From NCBI GenBank assembly GCA_964631835.1, contig CAZWAD010000004.1, forward strand, positions 124,001 to 188,000: 64,000 nucleotides of DNA. The letters are read 5' to 3'. Below the pieces are notes generated by a model. The model ran no database searches. It worked only from the letters and a program-made list of their open reading frames with translations, and was not told the origin of the DNA. The translations under genes were made by a program, and so were the position numbers. This DNA comes from Bog-950 sp964631835. GTDB taxonomy: Bacteria > Bacteroidota > Bacteroidia > Chitinophagales > LD1. Of the stretch, positions 1 to 10,369 are shown piece by piece (within the stretch, counting starts at the first letter, position 1; each line of letters opens with the position of its first letter).

Positions 1-1119
1 GACAGTGCAACTGTAACTGTTTATTTCAGTGAGGTAATGAATAGTTTGCTTTGTGAAATTGAATCGAACTATGTGGTAAATAATAATGTGGGCTCACCTT
101 ATTTGGCAACAGCTATTGCATTAGAGTATAATAAAATTCAGTTAAAGTTTTTGCAGCCATTTATCAAGGGGACAATTTATACAATTCAGGTTTTAAACCT
201 TACTGATTGCAGTGGAAATCCTCTTGGCATGAGTAGTTCGGCAAGGTTTGCCATTCCTGATTCGGTTCAGCCCGGTGATGTTGTCATCAATGAAATCCTT
301 TTCAATCCCAGAACGGGAGGCTATGATTTTGTTGAACTTTACAATCGCTCAACGAGAGTAATTGATTTGAGGCAGATTGAGGTTTTAGAGAAAGATATTC
401 GTGACCCGCAAAATGTTTTAGAACAAACTTCCGTTTCTTCGGAAAGCTACCTGTTTTTCCCAAGTGAATTTGTTGCGCTTACTGAATCAACCGATAATAT
501 TTTGCTGAGTTACTTAGTTGAAAATCCTTCAGCCCTTCTGAACATTGACTTGCCGAATTATGACGACAACGAAAGTATTTGTGTTTTGAAAATCCGTAAT
601 GGCGCAACCATTGATTCCCTGGCATACGACCACGACTGGCATTTTGCCCTACTTGATGACGAAAATGGTGTTTCACTTGAAAGAATTGATTACAACAGAA
701 CCACCCAGGATAAAAACAACTGGCACTCAGCTGCTTCAACTGTCGGGTTTGCTACTCCCACTTATCGAAACTCCCAATTCAGCGAAACAGGAATTACCGA
801 TGACGAAATAGAAATTAAACCCGAAGTTTTTACACCCGATAACGATGGCGAAAAAGATTTCACTTTCATAAACTATAAATTTTCAGAAGCCGGATATACC
901 TTGAACGCTAAGGTTTATGATGCTAAAGGGAGGGAAATCCGCACTCTCGTGCGAAACGAACTTCTCGGAAGCGAAGGAAATTTTCAGTGGGACGGAACCG
1001 ATGACGACAGCCAAAAAGCACGAACCGGCATCTATATTATCTACCTTGAAGTTTTCAATCTTAGAGGGAAGGTGAAAAAGTTCAAAAAACAGGTGGTGTT
1101 AGGAGCTAAATTGAATTAA
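1..1119 (+). CDS. Lamin-tail-domain surface protein, 5' truncated by the window edge
   Basis: The frame is open from base 1, so the ATG at 37 is probably internal and the true start lies outside the window. The first ~90 visible residues look like a bacterial Ig-like (Big_5/SbsA-type) domain, ending in the common LTDCSGNPLG turn. A lamin-tail domain follows (GDVVINEILFNP, then DFVELYN). The last ~95 residues form a FlgD-like/T9SS-associated Ig fold (PEVFTPDNDGEKD ... FQWDGTDD ... ARTGIYIIYLE). In Bacteroidota this architecture is typical of large cell-surface or secreted proteins, sometimes nucleases or adhesins; any catalytic domain would be upstream and is not visible. It is followed at 65 bp by another exported protein on the same strand. 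Role in adhesion is inference. Confidence 0.8.
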   Translation, partial: DSATVTVYFSEVMNSLLCEIESNYVVNNNVGSPYLATAIALEYNKIQLKFLQPFIKGTIYTIQVLNLTDCSGNPLGMSSSARFAIPDSVQPGDVVINEILFNPRTGGYDFVELYNRSTRVIDLRQIEVLEKDIRDPQNVLEQTSVSSESYLFFPSEFVALTESTDNILLSYLVENPSALLNIDLPNYDDNESICVLKIRNGATIDSLAYDHDWHFALLDDENGVSLERIDYNRTTQDKNNWHSAASTVGFATPTYRNSQFSETGITDDEIEIKPEVFTPDNDGEKDFTFINYKFSEAGYTLNAKVYDAKGREIRTLVRNELLGSEGNFQWDGTDDDSQKARTGIYIIYLEVFNLRGKVKKFKKQVVLGAKLN

Positions 1120-1183
1120 CCGCCCCTTTTGAGGTTGCAAAAATTAGGTTATTTTGGTCGCCCCATTTTGAAGAAATGATTAA

Positions 1184-2674
1184 ATGGACAAACTTTACTG
1201 TTTCTTCTTTGTATTGCTTTTGCACACTGCTCTTATCGGGCAAGCCTTGTTCAATAACAAAGGGGCTGATATTTTTGTGAAAGATGGCGGGTTTCTTGTT
1301 GTAAAAACAAATTCCCTCTACAATACCCAAATTTCCGGTCTCGGATATATTGACAATCTTGGTACAATTGTCGTGGAGGGAAATATCACAAATGATGGTT
1401 CTATTGTCGCAAATAGTGATACAATTAAACTTGCAGGAGACTGGATAAATAACGGCTCTTATACAGGAAATAGTAGCTGGGTGGAAATGTATGGTGGTGC
1501 GCAACAAATCACAGGAGCCACGGTAACCACATTTAGTAACCTCAGTTTGCTTGGCGGAAATGTTGTGAAGCGGCAGACATTAGATGCAGTTACTTCGGGG
1601 CTACTAAGCCTGAACGATGCCGAACTTGCTACCGATGTGAATGAAATGCACGTCACCAATCCGGGCGCGAATGCAATTTCTAGAAATAACGGGTTTGTAA
1701 GTTCTGTTGCCGGAGGGAAACTTTCGAGAACAACTAATTCGGCAGGAGCATATTTTTTCCCAACCGGTTCGCCATCATATATAAATCCGCCCTCACTTTT
1801 TCGTCCGGTAGAATTAAGCCCCTCATTTTCTTCCACAAATATTTACGGAGCAATGCTCATCAAAGGTGATGCAACTAATGATGGCTACAATGTGAATTCG
1901 CTGGATGATATTCTTTGTAAAATCAATCCAAATTTTTACCATAAACTTTATCATCGGTCGGGCAACGATGCTAGTTTCATAAAAATGTTTTTCAATCCTG
2001 TAACTGACGGAACCTGGTCTGAGGAAGCTCATTGGGATTCGCCAAACCGGTGGAATTATTTGGGATCCTCATCAGGTGGAACCGGGTTGGGACTATCTAC
2101 CGTTACAGTAAGTGGTGTAAGCGATTTCTCCCCCGAGCCTTTTGCGCTCGCAAGTAAAAAATTTACAGTAGATGCCGGGCCAAATGTAGATATTGTTCAG
2201 GGCCAGTCAACCACTTTCAATCCGTTAATCGGCACAAACATCATCTCTTCAGTGGATTGGTCTCCACCGTATGCACTTAATTGCGGTAATTGTAAAACTC
2301 CTACGGCAAATCCGGCAGTGACAACTTATTATACAATTATGGTTACAGATGGAGCTGGATGCGCTGCCTATGATTCTCTTCTTGTTAATGTAACATCATA
2401 CGAGCTGTTGATTCCAACGGCATTTTCTCCGAACGGTGATGGTGTGAACGATTTGTTTCGTGTTTTGAACAAGGAAATTGACAAACTCAATTTGAGAATT
2501 TATAATCGTTGGGGCGAAAAAGTTTTTGAAACAAATGATCCTCAAGAGGGTTGGGATGGATTTTATAAAAATGTTGAGCAGGAGATGGGTGTGTATGTTT
2601 GGGAATGTGATTATATGTTTTACGGCTACGGAAAGTCGAGGGCTGCAAAAGGGAATGTGACTTTAATGCGTTAA
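1184..2674 (+). CDS. T9SS type B sorting-domain surface protein
   Basis: 496 residues with an N-terminal signal peptide (cleavage likely after LIGQA). The middle is Gly/Asn/Ser-rich beta-type sequence of a kind seen in Bacteroidota adhesins. Around residues 325-405 there is a PKD/Ig-like segment that includes a CxxC pair (NCGNCKT). The C-terminus is a clear gliding-motility-associated CHU_C domain: IPTAFSPNGDGVNDLF, then LRIYNRWGEKVFE, then GWDG and YVWE. That domain is the T9SS type B signal, which sends proteins across the outer membrane, often using PorP/SprF-like partners. No enzymatic motif is visible. Substrate and binding partner are unknown; surface location is well supported by the domain. 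Confidence 0.85.
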   Translation: MDKLYCFFFVLLLHTALIGQALFNNKGADIFVKDGGFLVVKTNSLYNTQISGLGYIDNLGTIVVEGNITNDGSIVANSDTIKLAGDWINNGSYTGNSSWVEMYGGAQQITGATVTTFSNLSLLGGNVVKRQTLDAVTSGLLSLNDAELATDVNEMHVTNPGANAISRNNGFVSSVAGGKLSRTTNSAGAYFFPTGSPSYINPPSLFRPVELSPSFSSTNIYGAMLIKGDATNDGYNVNSLDDILCKINPNFYHKLYHRSGNDASFIKMFFNPVTDGTWSEEAHWDSPNRWNYLGSSSGGTGLGLSTVTVSGVSDFSPEPFALASKKFTVDAGPNVDIVQGQSTTFNPLIGTNIISSVDWSPPYALNCGNCKTPTANPAVTTYYTIMVTDGAGCAAYDSLLVNVTSYELLIPTAFSPNGDGVNDLFRVLNKEIDKLNLRIYNRWGEKVFETNDPQEGWDGFYKNVEQEMGVYVWECDYMFYGYGKSRAAKGNVTLMR

Positions 2675-2707
2675 TTTTTAAGAGAATCTTTATTTGACCT
2701 GGTTTAG

Positions 2708-5288
2708 ATGAGGAAAATTTTTCCACTAATTGTTTTCGGGCTTGTTCTGACGTATAATTCATTTTCACAGAATAAAAATGTTGGTATTGGAACTACCACG
2801 CCCGATTCAAGTTCAATACTTGAACTAAAGGCAAACGATAAAGGCTTTCTTGCTCCGCGACTTACAACAACCCAGCGCCTGGCAGTTGTAAACCCCGCCA
2901 GAGCACTTTTAGTGTATGATGTTACTTTAGGATGTTTTTACTACTTCGATGGAACTCAATGGGTTTCCCTTTGTGGCGGACAGGGTAGTATAGGACCTAC
3001 TGGAGCCACTGGTTTACCGGGTGCTCCTGGACCTCCGGGCGCTGACGGACAAAATGGACCCGGATATCTAGCCACCTCAACTTCAACAGTTACAATTGGT
3101 TTAGGCAGCAACACTTGGGTTACACAAACCGGTTTAGCCTATTTACCCAACGATCGTGCACGAATATCAAATACAGCTACAAATTATGTAGAAGGAGTAG
3201 TTACTACATATGCTGGAACTCTTCTAACTATAAATGTTGACCGCTTTATAGGTAGCGGAACTTATTCAGCATGGAATATTGGAATTGCTGGTGATGTAGG
3301 TGCTACAGGTCCAGCAGGCGGAACTGGGATTGTTGGATCCACCGGTCCTACAGGCCCTGCGGGGGCAGACGGCCTTGCAGGCTCAACTGGAGCAANNNNN
3401 NNNNNNNNNNNNNNNNNNNNNNNNNNNNNNNNNNNNNNNNNNNNNNNNNNNNNNNNNNNNNNNNNNNNNNNNNNNNNNNNNNNNNNNNNNNNNNNGGGTT
3501 ACCGGAAATACAGGAGCCACGGGATCAACAGGGGAGACGGGCAATACAGGCGCTACGGGCCCGACCGGAGCCACGGGAGCTACAGGCTCAACGGGCAATA
3601 CAGGAGTTACTGGTAATACAGGCAGCACAGGCGCCACGGGTTCAACAGGCAATACGGGAGCCACGGGCGATACGGGCGCTCAGGGTTTGCAGGGCATTCC
3701 TGGGGAGACGGGCAATACAGGAGCCACGGGCTCTACCGGAGTTACAGGCTCCACCGGCAATACAGGGGTTACCGGAAATACAGGAGCCACGGGATCAACA
3801 GGTGCTACAGGAACAGGTGTTGCTGGTGCCACGGGAGCCACAGGAGCAACAGGACCTGCGGGGGCAGACGGACTTAATTCAATCTTATGGTTCGACTACA
3901 ATCCTGATGGTTCAATAAATTTAGTTACCAACTCACAAAACCTTACTACCACCTCAGGAGCATGGCTTACTACGGGTAATTGGGGTACAAGTCCAACTGC
4001 AAATTACATTGGCACTAATGACTATAATGACTGGGCGATTTTCACCAATGCGACAGAGCGACTTCGTGTAACCAGAGACGGGCAGGTAGGTATTAATACT
4101 ACTACACCTACTACATATCTTGAAGTAAGTACCGGTGGAAATGCAATCATTCAGAATGCAATTTATGGGCATAGTAACAATGTTGGGGGGTATGTAGGGT
4201 ACGAAAGCAATATTACTTTTGGTACAACTCCTCAAACTTTGCAAGGAGCTGGCATTTACGCTACAAACCCTGCGGCAGGTTATACAAGCACGTTTGCGCA
4301 GTCAACCGGTTCAGCAACTGTGGCTGCAGCCATTCAATATTCAAGTGTGTGGATTGGAAATTATACTTATGTTGATAATGCTTCCAATACATTTAATCCT
4401 CCTGGTTCCTACACGCAATTAAATCTGACCGGTACTACATTAGGCGGTTTTCAGGCCGCTGTAAGAGGCTATACAAACCGGGGAACCACCGCTGGAAATC
4501 CCGGGTATACAGTTGGAGGCTACTTTACTGCTAACTCCCGTAATCAGGACGCCTTTGGTGTAGTGGGTATTTCATACAATCAGTCAGATATCTCTATTGG
4601 TGGTTATTTTGAAGGAAGTAATTATGCCGGAGCAAATACTTATTATGCTTATGTTGGAGGGTCTGTTTTAGGGGGTAATTACAAGATTTTAGGAAATGGA
4701 ACTGTAAATGAAGTAGTGCCGACTAGTGAGCACGGTCGGGTTATTCTCACAGCCCCCGAATCACCGGAATACTGGTATCAGGATTATGGAACGGTAGTCA
4801 TGAAAGACGGCTTTGTTCATGTTGAGCTTGATTCTATTCTGGCTGATATCATTGTAGTTGATGAGAATAATCCTATACGTGTTTTCTGTACACCGGTTGA
4901 AATGCCTTATTTTAATGGCGTAACGATGATGAATCAAACTGCAACCGGATTTGATTTAGTTGAGCTTAACGATGGCAAACATTCCGGAAAAATTCATTAT
5001 CAAATTGAAGTGAAGCCCAAAACCAATTACGGAATTGGAAGATTCCCTCAGGCACCCGGGCCAGCCTGGCTAAAGGCTGATAAAGAACCTGCAGCAGCAA
5101 AAGCCAGGAATCAGCCAAATCCGGACAAAGTGTTTCATTGGCCTTCTGACCACATAGTGTATAAATATAACCCGGAAGATATGGTGGGTATTGGGGAAAT
5201 AGTACCTGCAGGTCCCAATGCCGGAAAATATAAATTGGGTGATGGTAAATACGGAACATACCTACCGGCTGAATTAATTAAAAAGTAA
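2708..5288 (+). CDS. Collagen-like GxT repeat exported protein, interrupted by an assembly gap
   Basis: One gene split by the 100-N gap. The left part (2708-3395) has a signal peptide (ending YNSFSQ), a short conserved Bacteroidota head (VGIGTTTPDSSSILEL) and the first Gly-x-y triplets. The right part (3496-5288) is in another frame only because the gap length is arbitrary; it holds about 40 mostly G-x-T triplets, then a tail repeating the VGINTTTPTTYLEV motif and ending near ELIKK. Gly-x-Thr collagen-like stalks with tail-fibre-like heads occur on many bacterial and phage surfaces. No T9SS signal is obvious at the C-terminus. True protein length cannot be known. A surface filament role is inference. 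Confidence 0.85.
3396..3495. other. Assembly gap (100 N) inside the collagen-like repeat
   Basis: Exactly 100 N, the usual placeholder for a gap of unknown size. Triplet-coding sequence flanks both sides in different frames, so the real gap is not a length that preserves the frame as drawn. A 37-bp block just right of the gap (3496-3532) recurs identically at 3766-3802, which explains the failure to assemble. Confidence 0.97.
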
Positions 5289-5483
5289 GCGGACTCAATT
5301 ATTCTGTTATCTTCGCCCCGCGTTTTCGAAACGCATATCTGAACAAAGCGGGAGGTGTTGACCTTTCACTGCAAAGCTCATCTAAGTTTTCTCTCCAATA
5401 AGTTCGGTAGCAAAGCGAAAATTATTTATTAACCGACAGGATGACAGTAGAATTACTGTATTACTTGTGTAATTATTGTAAAA

Positions 5484-7388
5484 ATGGAAAAATTTCAATC
5501 GCTCGGGCTGAGTGAAAATGTGCTTACTGCATTACAGAAGAAAGGATGGGAAACACCTTCTCCGATACAGGAGAAAACGATTCCGCTATTGTTAAAAGAT
5601 GAAAAAGACATTGTAGGGCAGGCGCAAACCGGAACGGGTAAAACGGGGGCTTTCGGTCTTCCGCTGATTGATAAGCTTGATGATTTATCACGCAAAGTGC
5701 AGGCCCTGATTATGTGCCCAACACGTGAGCTGGCTATTCAGGTGGCTGAGGAAATTTCATCTTTCAAAGGCGCAAAGCGGTTGCGTGTTCAATCTGTTTA
5801 CGGAGGGGCAAGCTTTGGGGAGCAGGCACGCGCACTGAAAGAAGGAATACAAATTGTTGTAGGTACCCCGGGCAGAATCCGCGATCATATCGAACGCGGA
5901 ACTTTGAAACTGGATTCAGTAACTCATGTTGTACTTGACGAAGCCGATGAAATGCTCAATATGGGTTTTGAAGAAGAGGTAAGAGAAATTCTGAAAAGCG
6001 TTCCCCAGAAAAAAAGAATGCTGCTCTTCAGCGCCACTATGCCGCAGCCTATTCTGAAAATTGCCAAAACTTTCATGGGTGAATACGAAATGATTGCTGT
6101 GGAGAAGAAAGAACTCACCATTGAATTGGTTGACCAACTTTATTTTGAAGTACGCGACCACGACCGATTCGAAACGCTTTGCCGGGTGATTGATACAGAG
6201 CCTGAATTTTATGGGATTGTTTTCTGCCGGACTAAAAGAGAAACAGATGTAGTAGCCGATAAGTTAATTGACCGGGGTTACGATGCCGAAGCTATTCATG
6301 GCGATGTAACACAAAGCCAGCGTGAACTTACCTTGAAGAAGTTCAAAATGCGCAAGGTCACCATTCTTGTAGCTACAGATGTTGCAGCGCGTGGAATTGA
6401 TGTAAACGATTTAACGCACGTAGTAAATTATAATCTGCCCCAAGACCCGGAAGCATATGTGCACCGGATTGGAAGAACAGGCCGGGCAGGAAAACATGGA
6501 ACTGCTATTTCCATTGTTTCACCGGCAGAGAAGCGCGATTTGTTTTTCATTCAAAAAATTGCCCGGACTCAAATCAGAAAAGAAGACGTACCTGCAGTGG
6601 ATGTTGTGATTGAAACTAAAAAGATGAAATTGAAAACTGACCTTATGCGTTTACTTGAGCATAAAAGCGCTACCGATTACCTTCCCCTTGCCCAGGAACT
6701 TTTGGAAGACGACCGTGAACCGGTTCAGGTTTTGTCGGCTATCCTTAATTATACCTTTAAAGAAACACTCAAAGAGTCAAGTTATCGTGAAGTAGGAAAG
6801 ATATCGTCTCAAAACAGTCACGGAAATAACCAGGCGCGTCTTTTTGTAGCCAAAGGGCATACCAGTAATATGAATGCCGCCAAAATTGTAGAGTTTGTTG
6901 CCCATGAATCAGGGATAGACCCCAAAGTGATTCATGATGTGAGGGTGTATGATAACTTTTCATTCATTACACTTCCCGCAGAACCGGCAGAGCAGGTTTT
7001 GGTTGTGTTTGCCAAAAACAAACGAGGCGGAAGGCCCTTGGTAACAAGAGCTAAGGAAAAGGAAGGCGGAAATAGCGGGAGAAGTAACGAGAGCGGTTTT
7101 CGCTCTGAAAGAAATCAGAGAAACGACTTTAGGAATGATAGAAAGTTTGAAGAGAGGAAGCCTCATTCAGACAAAAAACAATTTTCCCCAAGACCTGAGT
7201 TCCGAAAAGACTTTCAAAAAAAGGAATCACAAACCACAGAAGCAAAACACAGGAAGCGGGAAAACAAAATGACCGACTATTTGGAAAAGAATACTTCAGT
7301 TACTACAAAGCCATCCAAAAAGAAAGGCGATTCAAAAATTGTAGATGAATTCATGAAAAAGTTTGACGAAAATGATTTGAGTTGGTAA
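5484..7388 (+). CDS. DEAD-box ATP-dependent RNA helicase (DeaD/CsdA-like)
   Basis: 634 residues. Helicase motifs appear in order: Q motif (F4, PSPIQ at ~25-29), Walker A AQTGTGKT (47-54), PTREL, GG, TPGR, DEAD (152-155), SAT, then in the second RecA lobe VFCRTKRE, ATDVAARGIDV and HRIGRTGR. A DbpA-type RNA-binding domain follows at about 435-510 (ARLFVAKG ... VRVYDNFSFITL). The last ~120 residues are a basic, Arg/Lys/Asp/Asn-rich disordered tail, typical of Bacteroidota members. This class unwinds short RNA duplexes in ribosome assembly, mRNA decay or cold adaptation; which one applies cannot be told here. Start ATG is in good position with no close alternative. Confidence 0.93.
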   Translation: MEKFQSLGLSENVLTALQKKGWETPSPIQEKTIPLLLKDEKDIVGQAQTGTGKTGAFGLPLIDKLDDLSRKVQALIMCPTRELAIQVAEEISSFKGAKRLRVQSVYGGASFGEQARALKEGIQIVVGTPGRIRDHIERGTLKLDSVTHVVLDEADEMLNMGFEEEVREILKSVPQKKRMLLFSATMPQPILKIAKTFMGEYEMIAVEKKELTIELVDQLYFEVRDHDRFETLCRVIDTEPEFYGIVFCRTKRETDVVADKLIDRGYDAEAIHGDVTQSQRELTLKKFKMRKVTILVATDVAARGIDVNDLTHVVNYNLPQDPEAYVHRIGRTGRAGKHGTAISIVSPAEKRDLFFIQKIARTQIRKEDVPAVDVVIETKKMKLKTDLMRLLEHKSATDYLPLAQELLEDDREPVQVLSAILNYTFKETLKESSYREVGKISSQNSHGNNQARLFVAKGHTSNMNAAKIVEFVAHESGIDPKVIHDVRVYDNFSFITLPAEPAEQVLVVFAKNKRGGRPLVTRAKEKEGGNSGRSNESGFRSERNQRNDFRNDRKFEERKPHSDKKQFSPRPEFRKDFQKKESQTTEAKHRKRENKMTDYLEKNTSVTTKPSKKKGDSKIVDEFMKKFDENDLSW

Positions 7389-7417
7389 TGCCGCAGACAA
7401 TTTAAGCTTGACAAATT

Positions 7418-9073
7418 ATGATGGGGACAAAAAATGTATGGGTATTATTGCTCTGCATTTTGTTTGCAATTTGTAATTTACAATCTGTGTCTGCGCATAC
7501 ACCATGGTATCACCAAACCACTATATATCAAATTTATCCACGCTCATTTTACGACAGTAATAATGACGGCATTGGAGATATTCAGGGAATAATTCAGAAA
7601 CTGGATTATATCAAAGAGCTTGGTTTTGAAACGATTTGGTGCTCTCCTTTTTTCAAATCACCCCAACAGGATTTCGGTTATGATGTATCCGACTACTGCG
7701 ATATAGCTCCCGAGTATGGTACACTTGCAGATGCAGAGCAACTGATTGGCGAAGCTCATAAACGAGGGATGAAAATAATTTTTGATATGGTGATGAACCA
7801 TACTTCGGTTGAACATCCGTGGTTTAAACAAGATTTACTCAAACAAAACCAACAGGATTTTTATATCTGGGCGGATAAGCCTAATAACTGGAGGAGCATG
7901 ACCGGTGGAAGCGGCTGGAATTATTCAAGGGAGCGTAAGCAATATTACTGGGCAAGTTTTCTTCCTTTTCAACCAGATTTGAATTACCGTAACCCTGAAG
8001 TTAAAAAGGCAATGCTGGGAAATGTCAGTTTTTGGCTAAGGAAAGGTGTAGATGGATTTCGGCTTGATATTTTCAACGTGTTGTTTAAAGACTCCTTGTT
8101 GCGAGACAATCCTTTTTCGTGGAAAGCCGTTCCTGATGAAAAAAATCCAGATGGCTTTTTTCAGCAATTCAAGTACACCATTAACCAGCCTGAGAGTTTT
8201 GAATTTGCCATAGAACTGAGAAGTGTGTGCGATGGGTTTGGAGAAAAGATGCTGATTGGAGAAGTAAGCGGTAACCGAGAAACTATCAAACAATATTTAG
8301 GTAAGGAAAAAAATGACGGCCTCGGCCTGGTGTTCAACTTCGAGATGCTTCGCTTTAAATTCAATGCAAAGTATTTCAGAACTTTGGCTGAAAACATCGA
8401 AAAAGAATTTCCCGAACCGTTTATGCCCGTTTATGTTTTCAGCAACCACGACAGACGAAGGAGCATGAAGCGCTTAAAGGGGGATGTTCAAAAAGCTAAG
8501 CTGCTTCATTTGTTTCAACTAACAGTTCGTGGCGTTCCCTGCATGTATTATGGCGAAGAAATAGGAATGACTGATGCGCGGATTCCGTTTAGAGAAGGCT
8601 TAGACCCTATTGCACGAAAGATGAAAAATGTTCCGCGCATTATTTTTGATTTAGCGGGAGAGACTCCTAATCGCGATGAGGTGCGGACGCCCATGCAATG
8701 GGATAGCTCCTATAATGCAGGGTTTTCTAATGCTGAAAGCACATGGTTGCCGGTGCATGAAAGTTTCCGAAGTATAAGTGTGCGGTCTGAATCAGAGGAC
8801 GAAAAATCATTGCTGAACTTTGTGCGCCAAGTCCTGAGAATCCGGGAGAATAATCCCGCCTTTCGGTTAGGAATCCTGGAATTAGTTCCTCCGTATAGGC
8901 TTCCACAAAATGTATTAGGGTACAAACGAGTGTTTGGAGGTCAAACGTTCTATGTTATCTTGAATTTTTCGAAGCGCGAAAAGTTTGTTCATATAGCTGG
9001 TGAGCACTTTTTTATACCTGCATCCGGGAGCATGATTATTTCCGACAAACAACAAGTGCTGCTGCCGCCATAA
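7418..9073 (+). CDS. Exported GH13 alpha-glucosidase / oligo-1,6-glucosidase-like
   Basis: 551 residues with a signal peptide (hydrophobic core 7-24, cleavage near VSA/HTPW), so the enzyme is probably periplasmic or a secreted glycosidase. The (beta/alpha)8 GH13 signatures are intact: WYHQTTIYQIYPRSF, a DSNNDGIGD calcium-type loop, DMVMNH, GFRLD with nucleophile D217, acid/base E282 in GEV, and D345 in SNHD. It resembles family GH13 members acting on alpha-1,4/1,6 glucosides or sucrose-type substrates; exact specificity is not deducible. It lies 29 bp after the helicase on the same strand, with no SusC/SusD pair nearby, so it is not part of a visible polysaccharide-utilisation locus. Confidence 0.9.
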   Translation: MMGTKNVWVLLLCILFAICNLQSVSAHTPWYHQTTIYQIYPRSFYDSNNDGIGDIQGIIQKLDYIKELGFETIWCSPFFKSPQQDFGYDVSDYCDIAPEYGTLADAEQLIGEAHKRGMKIIFDMVMNHTSVEHPWFKQDLLKQNQQDFYIWADKPNNWRSMTGGSGWNYSRERKQYYWASFLPFQPDLNYRNPEVKKAMLGNVSFWLRKGVDGFRLDIFNVLFKDSLLRDNPFSWKAVPDEKNPDGFFQQFKYTINQPESFEFAIELRSVCDGFGEKMLIGEVSGNRETIKQYLGKEKNDGLGLVFNFEMLRFKFNAKYFRTLAENIEKEFPEPFMPVYVFSNHDRRRSMKRLKGDVQKAKLLHLFQLTVRGVPCMYYGEEIGMTDARIPFREGLDPIARKMKNVPRIIFDLAGETPNRDEVRTPMQWDSSYNAGFSNAESTWLPVHESFRSISVRSESEDEKSLLNFVRQVLRIRENNPAFRLGILELVPPYRLPQNVLGYKRVFGGQTFYVILNFSKREKFVHIAGEHFFIPASGSMIISDKQQVLLPP

Positions 9074-9124
9074 AAATGTACCTCAATTTTATTTTTCAGG
9101 CGTTTAATTTGTATCGTTGTTCGT

Positions 9125-10366
9125 ATGAAACCGTTTATCACCGCTTTTTTTGTTTCTTTTTTCCTAACAGGGATCTATGCTCAGGAAAATGTTGTACTCC
9201 GAGGATATGTTTTAGATAAAGATGGCAAAAACATTCCGCTCGATTTGGCGGCTGTTCAAGTTAAAAACACCCAACTTGGCGGAGTAACCGATGGCAACGG
9301 GTACTTTGAAATTCCAGTTCCAAAAATTAACCTGAAGGATTCATTGCGTGTTTCATATATCGGCTACCAACCGAAAATGATTTCAATCCTCAACTATAAA
9401 CCTTCTGACACTTTGCGTATTGAGCTTTCTTCATCGGTCGAAACCAAACAGGAAGTGGTCATTGTGGCGATGAATGCCAAGAGCATTTTGCAAAAAGCAA
9501 TTCAGAACATGAAAAAGAATTTGCTGTATGATTCACTGATTGTAACTGGTTTTTATCGGCAATATCACAAAGAAAACGGCAAGTATGTTCGGTTACTTGA
9601 GGCTGATGTAAGCGTAGCATTCAACTGCAAAAGCGCGTATCAGTATTCGTTTCACGAATCAGTTTGTATAAACAAACAGCGTAGAAGCGAAAACTATGAA
9701 CGGAATATTGATGCGAACAATCATGGCGACCACTTGGTTGATTTGCTAAAAGAAAATCCGTACAGTTACAACCGCAACAATTTTTTGGATGTCAAGAAAC
9801 TCGATTTCTATTCCCCTAAAGTTTATGCGGAAGATTCAACACAATATATCATCAGCGTTCGTTACAAAGAAAACAGCAGCGCTAAACTGGAGCAGGCAAA
9901 AATCTGGATCGCGAAAGAGACCTACGCCATGACACGCATGGAAATTGAAAAATTTCCAAACCCCTATTATGTAAAATCGCGATATGCTAATGATAGTCGC
10001 TGGCAATTGGTAAATGAAAAGGATGTAATTGAAACGGAAAAAGTGAATGGCAAATATGTGGTCAGTTCTATCCTCCGGAATTATAATCACCATGTGGTGA
10101 ATATGGAAACCGGAGAAGTTCTGTTTATCGTGGAAGAAACTTTCGAACTTTATTTCGATGATTTTAACACTGAGAACGTTGGGGTTCACTTGAAAAACGG
10201 AAATTTTTCAGCTTTCACCAACTTGTATTCCTCCTCTTATAAGTATGATTCAGTCTTCTGGGATGAATATGAATTGCCGGAGGTTTACCTGCTCAACGAA
10301 GAAATTCAAAAAGACTTGGAGCACGCTAAACCTTTGGAACAACAATTCAGGGATTCCGGGAAATAA
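9125..10366 (+). CDS. Secreted protein with carboxypeptidase-regulatory-like N-terminal domain
   Basis: 413 residues. A signal peptide (cleavage near GIYAQ) is followed at ~22-115 by a CarboxypepD_reg-like beta fold (VVLRGYVLDKDGKNIPLD ... GGVTDGNGYFEIPVP ... VSYIGYQPK). That fold is also the N-terminal extension of many SusC and DUF5686 proteins of the phylum. The remaining ~290 residues are mixed beta and match the style of DUF5686-related or outer-membrane-associated proteins but lack a barrel end I can recognise. An imperfect Bacteroidota -7 element (TTAATTTG) ends about 11 bp before the ATG. Converges with the alpha/beta hydrolase at 10370. Function unknown. Confidence 0.8.
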   Translation: MKPFITAFFVSFFLTGIYAQENVVLRGYVLDKDGKNIPLDLAAVQVKNTQLGGVTDGNGYFEIPVPKINLKDSLRVSYIGYQPKMISILNYKPSDTLRIELSSSVETKQEVVIVAMNAKSILQKAIQNMKKNLLYDSLIVTGFYRQYHKENGKYVRLLEADVSVAFNCKSAYQYSFHESVCINKQRRSENYERNIDANNHGDHLVDLLKENPYSYNRNNFLDVKKLDFYSPKVYAEDSTQYIISVRYKENSSAKLEQAKIWIAKETYAMTRMEIEKFPNPYYVKSRYANDSRWQLVNEKDVIETEKVNGKYVVSSILRNYNHHVVNMETGEVLFIVEETFELYFDDFNTENVGVHLKNGNFSAFTNLYSSSYKYDSVFWDEYELPEVYLLNEEIQKDLEHAKPLEQQFRDSGK

Positions 10367-10369
10367 ACT

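Noticed and set aside
3496..3895. CRISPR-like spacing in the Gly-x-Thr region
   Set aside because: The repeats are in-frame codons of a collagen-like protein; there are no constant repeats with unique spacers and no cas genes.
5319..5334. Palindrome CGTTTTCGAAACG before the helicase gene
   Set aside because: Short, with no T run and no second copy; could be chance.
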